Translations under genes and position numbers: made by a program
The notes under the pieces: model-generated
Seen by the model: only the letters and a program-made list of their open reading frames with translations
What the model was told of the DNA's origin: nothing
Databases searched by the model: none
Source of the DNA: Apus apus
Taxonomy: Eukaryota > Chordata > Aves > Apodiformes > Apodidae
Length of the DNA: 64,000 nucleotides
Assembly (NCBI RefSeq): GCF_020740795.1
Contig: NC_067285.1
Coordinates: 76,856,342-76,920,341, forward strand
Direction of reading: 5' to 3'
Shown: one piece after another, positions 1-10,103 of the stretch
Numbering within the stretch: the first letter of the stretch is position 1
How the letters are laid out: every line of letters begins with the position of its first letter

Positions 1-3000
1 ACCATATGTGGTACTGGTAGTTCTAAGTGCTTTGATGTGTGGCAAATCAAACCTAGAGCCAATGTGGCATTACACAATTAGCACTGAAACATCAGTTAGG
101 GATTTAGCACTTTCTGTCAACAGGAGACTAAACTGCAGCAACAATCTCTTGGAAAGGGGTGGTCTGAATTATATTTTCAAGAACTTAGGATGTGACTATG
201 GTGTGCAGTGAGGAAAGGATTTTTCTTCCAGCTCTACAGATAATCAGTATTACCACTTCAGCTGTTTGACTGTTTTATTTGGCAAAAAAAGCATGTGTTC
301 TTTTTCATTCTTGTTTGTCCTTTTTTCCCTTCTCTTCTTGGATAGTCAAATATAAACACAAGTCTGCCTTAGTCCTGTCCTGAAATTCCTAACCTGCAGC
401 TTTCCAGATACAGAAACATCAACCACAAGGACAAGAGAGTTCTTTGAAGATGGACATCAATGTAACTCTAGGTGGGAGAAGATTTTTTTTTTTTCTTTTT
501 TGTATAGGACAAAATCTGCTTGCCACAGCCCTGTCAGTATTCCACAGAACAGTCAGATTTCAAGCTCCATTTAAAAATTGCTTCAGCAAATGCTGGAAAC
601 ATTTTTAGAAGGAAACTTTTTCTCTCCATTGAAACTCCATTTCTCAGCTGTGTGTACAAAGTATATACAGACATTCCCATAGTCCCCAAAGTATTTAAAG
701 CAGAACAAACTGGAAGATTTAAAATATTACTTTGAATCTTTTATGATAATAGAAAATCTTTCCTTTGAAATAATTAGTAATGGAACAAATGCATCTTACC
801 AGAGATTTGGCTTGGCACCGTGCATTTAAAGGTGATACAAATAGCATAGGAGAAAAGGAACAAAGGTGACTGGTAGAAGGGATTACATGGTGAAATGAAA
901 TTGAGGCCTTTCTGAGCTCAATTCCTGCATTAATAGCTGAAATATCAGCTCTGTAGCCAAATAAATTCCACAGGTCAGATATTGTTTTAAGTGAGTTTCA
1001 AATATTATTTCAGTTTCTTCCTTAGTTTTATACAACTCCCCACTTTTTAGCTCACTTAATTGTATTCCTGAAACTAAAATGAAATATTCAATATTGGACA
1101 CTCATGTTTATTAAATATAAATATGTCTAAGACTGTTCTACACTAGCAGAAATTGCTATGTTCTCCTAGGAAAGTGGTCAAGCAAATGAAGAGAAGTTAT
1201 CTTCTCTGGGAATTTCTAGGAAGATGGAAACTTAGATCTTGAAGTGTTACAGAGGGCTTTCCTGCTACAGATCATCTAATCTGTGCAATGGATGCAGTCT
1301 GCCATCTAGGTGTCTTCCACTGAGCTTGTGATAACCTGGAGTGCATTTCTGATGCTTCATTCCATGTAGAAATTATAGGTGTGTTTTCTTGTTCTTTTTA
1401 CCCACCTTTATATGATACAGGCAAAGTGTGGCATAGTATGACTTTAGATATGCTCTGACTACACTAAAAGTAAAGGCAGGAAGCTGTATGTAAGGAGATT
1501 GTTTACGTATATAAGAATCAAGTGAGACCAATACTGAGCTAATATTCAATTAAACAGTGAAGAAATAGTTGGAAGATACACAATTTTGAAGGAGTGCATC
1601 AGAGCCATTGAGATACATGGAAGAGGATGTGCCTGTATAATACACTGCTGTCTTCCAAAACACAGTTTTTATAAACTCCACAAATTAAGGCATTTTCATC
1701 ACTGAACGAAAGCAATATCTGGTTTTTGAAGCCAAAGTATGACTAGTATGAACAGCAGTGTACATGCAGAGTAAGATTGGAATGTAGCTGTGAGCTCAAC
1801 AAATTTAATCGAGTGTCTGTTTTTTTCCATGACTGTTCTCGAGTGAGAAATACCACCTGCAGGTCCAAATAAAAAAAACAACAAGCACTTGAATACTTTA
1901 GAAAGGTTATGTTGCACATTATTTTTCATGTACAATTGTGAAATTTAGATACTATTAAGAGATGTGGTAATTAAGAATTCATGTCATTAGTGAGAAAACC
2001 TGGCCAAGTGTTACTTGAAAGGGGCTAGTGTATTGTTGCACTCTCCCAAGTACCTTCAAATGTGTATTTTTATAGCCCTCAGTGTCTGTAGATACTCTTA
2101 TCCTCTCTGCCTCAAAAGGAGATAATTTTTGTCACTTGGTGGTGTACCTAAATAGGTAAATAAAAAAACTTTACCAGATATTCAGCCTATACAAAGAGTT
2201 ACTTTTACTGCTAAGGACAACTAATAAAGGCAAGAGTGCATCCTACCTGCCTGAATTGCCAGAATATTTGTTTGAACCAGGAACACTGTCCAACTACTGA
2301 ATTATTTTGATTTAGAGATGAACATTTCACTGCCAGTTACTTATCCTTATAGTCAATCACTTCACTGATTGTGCAACCAAAAATTATTAAGATTTTTTTT
2401 TTTTAATATTACAAATATTTTTATTTGTTCATTTATTTTTTCAAAAGCTGATTTCTGGTATTTTTTTATGTAGAAACATGAACCCATGAGTGAAAAATTT
2501 TGAAAAGTCATTGATGACATCAAGGATTGAAGGAAGAAATCACATTTCTTCTACTCTGATTGTCACTATTTGGCCTGATATCATCATAAAGACAAATATA
2601 TTAAAGCTATTTTCATCTTAGTTCTTCGATCTCAAAGTAGTAAGCTGCCTTTATCTTTATGAGATCTTGATTTTATAAGATTAGCACATTAAATTTAATG
2701 CTAAATAGGACACTAACACTTAAATTTTTGTCAGTTGGTCAACATATGTTGCCCCTTAATATTTTGTCTTTTTTTAAATACACAGTGTAGAATTACCATA
2801 ATAAAATATTTCTTTTTCATTAAAAGTGCAGCTCAGCTACTTTGTGATAAATGGTGACACTAAATATATCTGCCAATCCCTTCTGGAAAATTGGAGTGAT
2901 TCTAGGCTTTGCCAAGAATTTGACATGCCACCCTAAATGTTTAATCAGGAATGCTGTGACATTCAATGCTCCTTGTATAAATGTGTCAGTCTAGTTTTTA

Positions 3001-4289
3001 TTAAACCTTTTCAAAATGAAACTGAATCTGCTTCTGGAAAAAAGATATTACTGAATCAAAGTAATGCTATTAATATGTTTCTCAATAGATATGGTATAAA
3101 TAATCTCAAATTAACTATGATCCTCACTTCACTGAGCACAAACTTCCCTAGTAAAAGTTTTGAATTGGAATAGAACTCAGAGGAGTGCTGTGTCAAATTA
3201 ATGATCATGAGGCAAGGCTCACAGAGCATTAGTAGTCAGCTTCTGCCTTGGGTGAGACCAGGGAATAGATGCCATTCAGTCATCTGAAGAGAATTTCTGT
3301 GATAAAATCTGTCCTTCAAAAAACCCAGAAGAACTAACAGGACTTTCCTGTGACTTCTTCATTGGTTGATTCTATTCTGGCCATGGAAAAACATACCTGA
3401 TTTCAGATAAGGACCAGATAAACCAATTAAAAAGAATAATTCTTCATCTGTTGGTGCTGATGCTGCAGATTAAAAAGACTGTAGAAATTAATAACTCTAA
3501 TCCTGAAAAGCTTTGTTTAAATGTATTATCTCTTCATTTTTATATATAACCTGAGTTTGTTTACTGAGATTAGCTGCATAATTCAGGAGAATTTAGCAGA
3601 ATTTTTATTAATGTGTATGAGTTAAACTTCACAACATGGAAAGCATTTTTGTGTAAATATTTCTAGCTCATAATAATGCTCTTGTGTTTCTTCAGATTGA
3701 TTCTTATATATATTTTTACCCATCCTCTGGTGTTAAAAGAAAAAATATAATTAGGATCTACTCTGTCATCAAGAGACAAATGTTTTACTAATGCATGCTC
3801 ATCCAGGATTTAATTCCTGATTCTGTGAGAAAGTAGTTGGCCCCCTTGTAGTTTCCAAATTATTGTTTATTTGTACTGGCATGGAACACTGTGGTATGGC
3901 CGAGTAGTCTATAAATACAGAATAGGAACATGTTCTGTAGGACCAAAAAGGTAGGCATTTATGCCCAGAGGAAGTAGAAGGCTTGGGGGCAGTGCTGGTC
4001 AGTGTAAGAAGCAGTGGTTTTTGTGCATGTGCTCTAAATCTTCTGAAAGATAGAGAAAGATTGAAATAGATTAATAAAAATATATATTTTATACATACTT
4101 AAAATATTAAAGAAAGTGGGAGTTCTCTGTTTTCTTACAGCCAGTTTCCAGCTAGGTTGGAAGGAGAAAGATTTTCTTACATCTTTTTTGCTACTAACAT
4201 TTTCAAAAAGAAGTGGTGCCCTATCAATTTTTTTACAAAATATTAAAGGAAGACTCAAATATCTTGACCAGTGCTTGACTGTAAAGTTA
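1..4289. other. AT-rich non-coding DNA, no supported gene
   Basis: No gene, RNA or complete repeat is recognisable here. The open frames are short (up to 78 codons), have no flanking splice-site pairs that I can support, and have the composition of random AT-rich DNA. There are T-rich runs near 482-500 and 2393-2406. It is compatible with intron or intergenic sequence. Confidence 0.6.
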
Positions 4290-4391
4290 ATTGGAAGCAG
4301 ATTGGGAATCAGCCAACGTAACCTCCATATGTAAGAATGGACAGAAGGACAATCCAGGAAGTTGCAGGACTGTTAGTTTGCCTTCAGTACT

Positions 4392-5560
4392 GTGGGAGCA
4401 GATCATCCTGGGTACGTTCAGGACAACCAGATAAACAGGCCCAGTCGGCATGCATTTATGAAATGCAGGTCCTGTTTGACTAACCTCATCTCCTTCTATG
4501 ACAAGGTGACATGCTTATTGGATGAGGGAAGGACAGTGGATGTTGTCTACCTTGACTTTAGCAAGGCCTTTGACAAGGTTTCCCACAGCTTTCTCCTAGA
4601 GAAGCTGGATGTTTGTGGCTGGGATGTGCACATGCTTTGCTGGATAAAAATCTGGCTGGATGGTCAGGCCCGAAGAGTTGTGTTCAATGGAGTTAAATCC
4701 AGTTTGCAGCCAGTCACAAGTTGTGTTCCCCAGGGCTCAGTGCTGGGGCTGCTCCTGTTTAACATCTTTATTGATGATTTGGATGAGGGGATAGAGTGCA
4801 CCCTCATTAAGTTTGCAGATGACACTAAGTTGGGTGAGAGTGTTGATCTGCTTGAGGGTAGGGAGGCTCTGCAGAAAGATCTTCAGAGACTTGACCATTG
4901 GGCCAAGGACAATTGCAGGCCACAGCAACCCCCAGCAGCACTACAGGGTTGGGGAGGAGTGGCTGGAGAGCTGCCCAGTAGAAAGGGACCTGGGGTTGTT
5001 GATTGACAGCCGGCTGAACATGAGCTGGCAGGGTGCCCAGGTGGCCAAGAAGGCCAACAGCATCCTGGCCTGCATCAGAAATAGTGTGACCAGCAGGACC
5101 AGGGTGTGATCTTACCCCTCTATTCAGCCTTGGTGAGGTCATACCTCGAGCACTGTGTGCGGTTTTGGGCCCCACACTATAGGAAGGACACTGAAGTGCT
5201 GGAGAGGTTGCAGAGACGGGCAACTAGGCTGATTAGTGGTCTTGAGTACTGGCCTTATGAGGAGAGGCTGAGGGAGCTGGGGCTGTTCAGCCTGGAGAAG
5301 AGGAGGCTGAGGGGAGACCTCATCATCCTCTACAACTACCTGAAAGGAGGTTGTAGTGACGCAGGCATTGGCCTCTTCTCATGTCCTGTTGACATAGGAC
5401 AAGAGGAAATGAGGTCAGGTTGTGCCAGGGGAGGTTCAGATTGGATATTAGGAAAAAATTCTCTACAGAAAGAGTGGTGAGGCATTGGAACAGGCTGGAA
5501 CACCACCAGGGAGGTGGTGGAGGCACTGTCCCTGGAGGTGTTCAAAAAACGAGTCGACGT
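4392..5560 (+). pseudogene. CR1 reverse transcriptase remnant, frameshifted
   Basis: This is the decayed C-terminal half of the CR1 reverse transcriptase. The first open piece (4392-5006) holds RT motif [13 protein letters not shown], near residues 52-63 with the first catalytic Asp. Motif B follows as VPQGSVLG near 112-119, and motif C as FADDTKLG near 141-148 with the catalytic Asp pair. All three metal-binding aspartates survive. Around 4915-4927 the homologous frame shifts, and about 20 codons normally present between HWA and the next block seem deleted. The next piece, ending at 5109 ([15 protein letters not shown]), runs into a TGA. The frame shifts again at about 5105, giving [15 protein letters not shown], then once more near 5465, where RVVRHWNRL is readable only in another frame. 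There are therefore at least three frame breaks and the gene cannot be functional. The CR1 endonuclease domain is absent. Confidence 0.9.
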
Positions 5561-5648
5561 GGTGTTTCAAGAGATGGTTTAGTGGTCACAGGAGTGTAGG
5601 GTTGACAGTTAGACCTGATGATCTTGAAAGTCTTTTCTGACCTTAATA

Positions 5649-5664
5649 ATTCTATGATTCTATG
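5649..5664 (+). repeat. CR1 terminal octamer repeat
   Basis: Two perfect copies of ATTCTATG mark the 3' terminus of the CR1 element. They are what its reverse transcriptase recognises on the RNA when priming at a target. The variant differs from the ATTCTGTG form at the 60 kb copy, so the two copies belong to different subfamilies. Confidence 0.9.
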
Positions 5665-7058
5665 CTCTTACTCAACCCAAAATTGCAGAATTGCTGTATT
5701 TTCCAGCATTCTTTCCTATCTGGAAAGTGGATGGAGACAGAACCACCAGAATCCTTTCTACTTGATTATATGTATCTAATGGCAGCAAATATTGTTGTTC
5801 TGTATTTTCGTTGTTGTTAAGCTGTGTCTCAACATATGTGCTGCAGCAAGAACTATGAGATAGCCTTATGCTGATATATACAGCATCGTTTTGTAGTGTA
5901 ATTCTAAAATACGTCATAATGGAATAGCCAGATCTGTAGGAACACAAAATGTTTCCATCATTCCAGGGAGCAAACTTCTGTAGAAAGAAAGATTTGGATT
6001 TTTTAAGTAATAGAAAACACTGTTTATGGCTTATCTCATATATGGTCAAGTAAGTTACCAACTTTCTTGTCTGGTAGAGAGTTCCTTAATCCTATGGACA
6101 CAGACATCATTCTCATTATGTACCCACACATCATTCTTGTGTGATGAGTGATATACTGAAATACTGGATTAATACTGGATTAAATACTGGAGTGAAGTTT
6201 ACTGAAATACTGGGTTAACCAAAAAAGAGAGAAACTGAAGAGGGAAAAAAATAATCTAATATTTCTGAAAGTTTTGAGATTATTTTTTTTCATGGTGGCC
6301 AAAGCCCTAAATTTAGTCACAAATGCATTTTTGTTTCTCTATGCTTGAGGAGAGATTTATGAAAATTATAGTATGACAGTTCTAGAAAATAGCAGCCTGT
6401 CTTTCCCCTGGCTCCCAAAATTTCCCGCTTCTGAGTTACCCTGGCATAAGGTTGAATCATGACCTTCTGTGTAATTCATGGCTAGACAAAAAATGAGGAG
6501 GAATCTTTAATACAGATGCCCAGGGCATTATACTGTTAAATGTTGTTGAGATCATTGAAAGAAAGTATTGCTCATCAATATACTTCTTTTTCTCCCCTAA
6601 GCACTTTTAATCTTCTGTTTCTCTGTGTTTATATGCAAATGTCACAATGCTGGAGCTCACCAGTACTTCCAGGCCTAACCGAAGAGGCAGTCATACGAGT
6701 CATATGGTCTCTTTGGGGAACAGTGAAGTTTGACTATGAGCTAAATGGTATTGATTTAGCATCCAATGCTCTCTGGTTTACTCCACTTGAAATATGTATG
6801 TTGCATTAACAGTAATGCTCCATTTGGGCATTGCTTGACCGTTGATGACTAGTTAAGAAGAGAAAAAATGTAGGCTGACATGAAACCATCTGTTTGCTGT
6901 CTGAAGGCAGCTACCTCACAGGCCTTTTAACACAGAGAGGAAAGAAGTCTGGATACAAAAATCTTCCCACTAAAAATGTGAGGAACAAGAGGCCTACAAA
7001 GGGGCTTCTGAAAAACACCAATGAGAAATGAGATTGAAATACACAGAGAAGTATGCTT
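5665..7058. other. Non-coding DNA between CR1 and LTR
   Basis: AT-rich DNA without a recognisable gene. A 129-codon minus-strand open frame (5672-6061) has no domain, no splice context and an AT-driven amino-acid mix rich in Ser, Leu and Tyr; I regard it as chance. A short degenerate tandem repeat sits at 6156-6190. Confidence 0.5.
6156..6190. repeat. Short tandem repeat, ATACTGGATTAA-like
   Basis: About three degenerate copies of a 10-12 bp unit around ATACTGGATTA lie head to tail. Another related ATACTGGGTTAA copy lies just downstream at about 6207-6218. It looks like local slippage with no further function visible. Confidence 0.6.
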
Positions 7059-7064
7059 CACACT
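7059..7064. repeat. Target-site duplication, left copy
   Basis: CACACT lies immediately before the TG that opens the LTR and is repeated exactly after its terminal CA at 7525-7530. A 6-bp duplication is typical of class II (alpha/beta-like) retroviral integrases. Confidence 0.8.
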
Positions 7065-7277
7065 TGTTGCAGAATGGCTTGAGCAGCAGGGCCATGGGCC
7101 CCTGCTATCTCCTCGAGAGGCCTTGAGAGTGTGGCACAAACAGCAGCTGTACAAGCAATCTCTTTTTTTAGCCTAACACAAGTATAAACAATCTCTGTTA
7201 GCTTAAACTAACTCAAGGACAAGGTAGAGAAGTAGAATGATAGAAAACAAGGAAGAACCCTGGAACTCAGATGTGTG

Positions 7278-7422
7278 TTATTATCCAGTAAAATCACTGC
7301 AAGTAGTTGCCGTCCAGTGAAATCACTACAAGTAGTTACTATCCAATGAACTCACTATGCGTGGTTACTATCCAATGAATTCACTATGCGTGGTTACTAT
7401 CCAATGAATTCACTACATGTAG
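7278..7422 (+). repeat. Five 29-bp tandem repeats in the LTR U3
   Basis: Five head-to-tail 29-bp units start at 7278, 7307, 7336, 7365 and 7394. Units 3, 4 and 5 contain a perfect CCAAT core in the context TATCCAATGAA, while units 1 and 2 have CCAGT. Units 3 and 4 also share TATGCGTGG. Reiterated U3 elements next to a TATA box are typical retroviral enhancers; the CCAAT cores suggest NF-Y-type binding, which is an inference. Confidence 0.9.
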
Positions 7423-7435
7423 GTTTGGAAAAGGG

Positions 7436-7442
7436 TATAAAA
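7436..7442 (+). promoter_or_regulatory. LTR TATA box
   Basis: TATAAAA lies 14 bp after the last U3 repeat. Transcription would be expected to start about 25-30 bp downstream, around 7465, defining the start of R. Confidence 0.75.
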
Positions 7443-7458
7443 GTAACACTGTGTATTC

Positions 7459-7464
7459 AATAAA
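7459..7464 (+). promoter_or_regulatory. LTR polyadenylation signal
   Basis: AATAAA sits only 17 bp after the TATA box, at or just before the expected cap site. The signal would therefore lie in U3 and R would be very short, with cleavage near 7480. T- and G-rich sequence follows at 7487-7510 as a possible downstream element. Confidence 0.7.
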
Positions 7465-7524
7465 TCGAAGCTTGCTTTATCAATCACATTGATTCTGGAC
7501 TGCTTGCTTCCCTCGCCGCCGGCA

Positions 7525-7530
7525 CACACT
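7525..7530. repeat. Target-site duplication, right copy
   Basis: CACACT directly follows the terminal CA of the LTR and matches 7059-7064 exactly. No tRNA primer-binding site follows, which supports a solo LTR. Confidence 0.8.
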
Positions 7531-9295
7531 AAAGCTCCCTGTGATTTGAGTAGTAAGTTTAGCAACTGAGAAAAAGTAACTCTTATATTTTATATATTAT
7601 AGAAAAGAAGGAACAGCAGGAGCATAAAATACAGATATGACTGATCTCTTGCTGTAGTGCAGAAAACAACGTTTGTGTTCTAGGACACTAGAATTCTAGT
7701 GTTAATTACACTAAAGACTGCATGGTGGTATACTGAGGCCACAATGTTCCCCAGTTACAGTAGCAGTGTGGTAATCGCACACTGGCTGTTCATGTCCCAG
7801 CAAAAAAAAATGGAGGAAAACTTGCCTTGGTCTGGAGGAGGCAAGTAATCCATAACTTTAGTGTGTGGAAAAGGAAAAAGAGATGACAAAAGCTGTGGAG
7901 TCTTCGAAGTTGCCTAAGGTGCCCTTTATGGCACAGTGATTCCTAACCTCAGAGTAAAATAACTATTACTTTATGAATTCAGCACAGAAAGCACTTTATT
8001 CTGTGATCTTATGGAGCATTATTCAGTTCATTATTTGTTTTTGAAATGTTTTATTCTACAGCATACCCAAAACTAACTGCCATAACTTAATGTTGTTTTA
8101 ATATGAGATCTCATTATAACAGTCTGCTTAATCAGTTTTTGCTGGTGAGTGAAGTAAGAATGCCAGCTGTTCTGATGGAATTACTGGGTCCGTGGATTAC
8201 AAAAAAGAAAATTAATATAGCATCTCATATATATACTGAGGCTCAGTGTAATAGATCCTGTATAAACATTAAAGATGGCCTTACATGGTACATACAACAA
8301 GCTGCTATTGTTTACTTTAATATTGAAACAAGCTATGTTTTCATTATGGTTTCAGGAAGAGAGGTCATGTTTATATAGTGTTCTTCATAATAAACTAAGA
8401 CAATTGATTGAGTCATCCAAAATCTCTCTAAAGACAAACAAAAAATATATCTGTAGATATGAGATTACACAGAAAACTGTTTAAAACATCTGTGATTTTG
8501 TAGCGACAGCCTAAACATTGTAATGCATACTGATCTAATCTGGGGGTGGGGAAATGGAAGTAAAACAAATTGTTTTCCATCACAGAACAAAAGTGAGTAT
8601 TTTACTTACAGCAGAGATATTTATTTAATCAATGTATTGGTAGCAACCTAGAGAAAACTGAACCAAGTTGAAAAAATATAGCATTTTATCACATACTGGA
8701 AAAAAAAAATAATGTGTACAGATATGTTGCAGTTTATTGAAATTTACTTCATTTTGAGATATATTGCCTACTATGGGAAAGATAATTTATATCTTATGTT
8801 ACTATCGTATGTGTTGAATAGAATTCTAGTTTCTCACATTTTTTAAAAACACTAGCTAGTTTCAGGAATGCAGTTATCAATATGTATGTATTTTTGTCAT
8901 TTTTATTTTAAAGTCTTAACTATTACCTTGCCTTGATTTTTCTTGGAGTGATAGAAAGAAATGACCATCTATTTCACTGTCTGAAAGAGCAAACTTACCA
9001 GCAAATGGGTAAGGTCTCTAAAGTTGATTATAGCATTAGATGATCAGGGGCATGGCGCAAAGAAAAAAAGGGTGCAGGGTATTTTTGCCATGATGTTCTA
9101 GTAAACGGTTGGAATGAACCGTTCTTGGGATCAGAAACCTTTTCATGTAACAAAAGTGCTACAAAAACAGTCAGTGATTTAATACATGGCCTTTGGACCT
9201 CTGTTGATGACAAGTTTCATGCTGGTAAACAAGTACCATTTGTCTGTATTTACTGTCTGATGTTGCTGGTAGATCCTAAAAAGATAAAAGAAGTG
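7531..9295. other. AT-rich non-coding DNA
   Basis: No gene is supported. A perfect 18-bp palindrome lies at 7685-7702. The open frames (up to 91 codons at 8103-8378) have no recognisable domain. Confidence 0.5.
7685..7702. repeat. Perfect 18-bp palindrome
   Basis: The half-site ACACTAGAA is followed directly by its exact reverse complement, giving a gapless 18-bp palindrome centred on an EcoRI-type GAATTC core. It could bind a dimeric factor or be chance; no function is implied. Confidence 0.85.
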
Positions 9296-9412
9296 AAACC
9301 AAAATCAAAACCTAACCAAAACAAAAAAACCCAAACCAAAACAAAAAAAACCAACCCAACCAACCAAAAAGAGACAAAAAAACCCAAATCAAAACAAAAC
9401 AAAAAAACCCTC
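9296..9412. repeat. CAAAA/CCAAA-rich low-complexity tract
   Basis: A run of degenerate CAAAA, CCAAA and CCAACC units extends over about 115 bp. It produces a Lys/Asn/Thr/Gln-rich open frame on the + strand, which is low-complexity translation and not a gene. Confidence 0.85.
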
Positions 9413-10024
9413 CACTAGCATAGCCTTCAAATAATAGTATATATAGAGAGATAATACTTCCAGTTTAAACTTTCTGAACAATATACATGATTTTTTCTGG
9501 TTTTCCACTGACAAAACCGAGCATTTTAAGGGTTCTATTTTTAAAATATTTTTTAAATTGACTATACTCAAAATTTACAGACGAATTTTTTATTCAGTGA
9601 AAAATGTCATTTTTCATAATAGAATCGTCTGGATTAAAAAAAAGTATTTTTTAAGAGAATTGCTATGCCTGTGTACATTTTTCTAATTCTTAGTGAAAAT
9701 GCTGTATTAGATGTAATTGTTTTTCACTGAGATTTTTGTATACCAAAAATGAACTTATCAGTCATCAAATTAAACTATTGGAGTAATACAGATATTTTTA
9801 GCTCTGATTCTTAAAGATAATTTTCAAATTGATAAATCCTGCAAAAATTGATCTATTTAGAATTCTGTGGGAATGGGAAGCTTCAGAATTTTGTCCAAAT
9901 TTTACTTTGATACTGTTGATGCTATCATGCAAATTTAGCAATAAGGAACCTTAAATACCAAATAACTCTCCTTGATTATACTAGCATAATAAATATAAAA
10001 ATAAGCAGCTCTGTTTCTTTACAG
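9413..10024. other. AT-rich DNA upstream of candidate exon A
   Basis: No gene is visible. The right end (about 10006-10024) forms a pyrimidine tract plus AG, CTCTGTTTCTTTACAG, which is the acceptor for candidate exon A. Confidence 0.4.
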
Positions 10025-10103
10025 TTATTGGCTACAAGGAGAGAACCTTCAAGTTCACTAAGCTGTTGTTGGAAAGGTCCTTTAAATTCTAGCAACAAGT
10101 CAG
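10025..10103 (+). other. Candidate internal exon A (79 nt)
   Basis: A 79-nt segment lies between a good acceptor (CTGTTTCTTTACAG) and a near-consensus donor (TCAG|GTAAGTAT). Only one of three frames is open: it starts in phase 0, runs 26 codons (LLATRREPSSSLSCC...) and leaves one nucleotide, so it exits in phase 1. The next candidates X, the microexon at 21146 and B all accept phase 1. The peptide matches no family I recognise, so it could equally be a 5' UTR or non-coding RNA exon. A pair of good splice sites this close can occur by chance in AT-rich DNA. Confidence 0.3.

Larger units (their letters stand above)
4290..5664 (+). mobile_element. CR1 LINE, 5'-truncated copy with 3' end
   Basis: This is a 5'-truncated copy of the CR1 non-LTR retrotransposon, the dominant LINE of birds. 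It covers the middle and C-terminal part of the reverse-transcriptase ORF and a complete 3' end. The + strand reads in coding orientation and ends in two tandem ATTCTATG octamers (5649-5664), the hallmark of CR1 3' termini; CR1 uses such octamers instead of poly(A). The left boundary is approximate (4230-4300), because homology fades into AT-rich DNA. I saw no target-site duplication, which is usual for CR1. The copy is more GC-rich than its surroundings and is broken by indels, so it is an old, immobile insertion. Confidence 0.93.
7065..7524 (+). mobile_element. Solo LTR of a class II-like endogenous retrovirus
   Basis: A 460-bp element starts TGTTGC, ends GGCA and is flanked by the perfect 6-bp duplication CACACT. 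It has the expected order of LTR signals: a U3 with tandem repeats (7278-7422), a TATA box (7436-7442), AATAAA (7459-7464), then a short R/U5 rich in C and T. No primer-binding site follows the right end and no gag, pol or env sequence lies on either side, so this is a solo LTR left by recombination between the two LTRs of a provirus. The 6-bp duplication and short R/U5 suggest a beta- or alpha-like (ERV-K type) group; I cannot name the family. It could still act as a promoter or enhancer reading to the right. Confidence 0.85.

Noticed and set aside
4825-5223. 132-codon minus-strand open frame
   Set aside because: Antisense shadow of the CR1 reverse-transcriptase remnant.
5672-6061. 129-codon minus-strand open frame
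   Set aside because: It has no domain, no splice context and AT-driven composition. Frames of this length occur several times by chance in this AT-rich window.
7531-7700. Proviral internal region after the LTR
   Set aside because: The target-site duplication follows the LTR directly, with no primer-binding site or gag-like sequence, so only a solo LTR is present.
9125-9418. Lys/Asn/Thr-rich open frame
   Set aside because: Its second half is translation of the CAAAA-type simple repeat.
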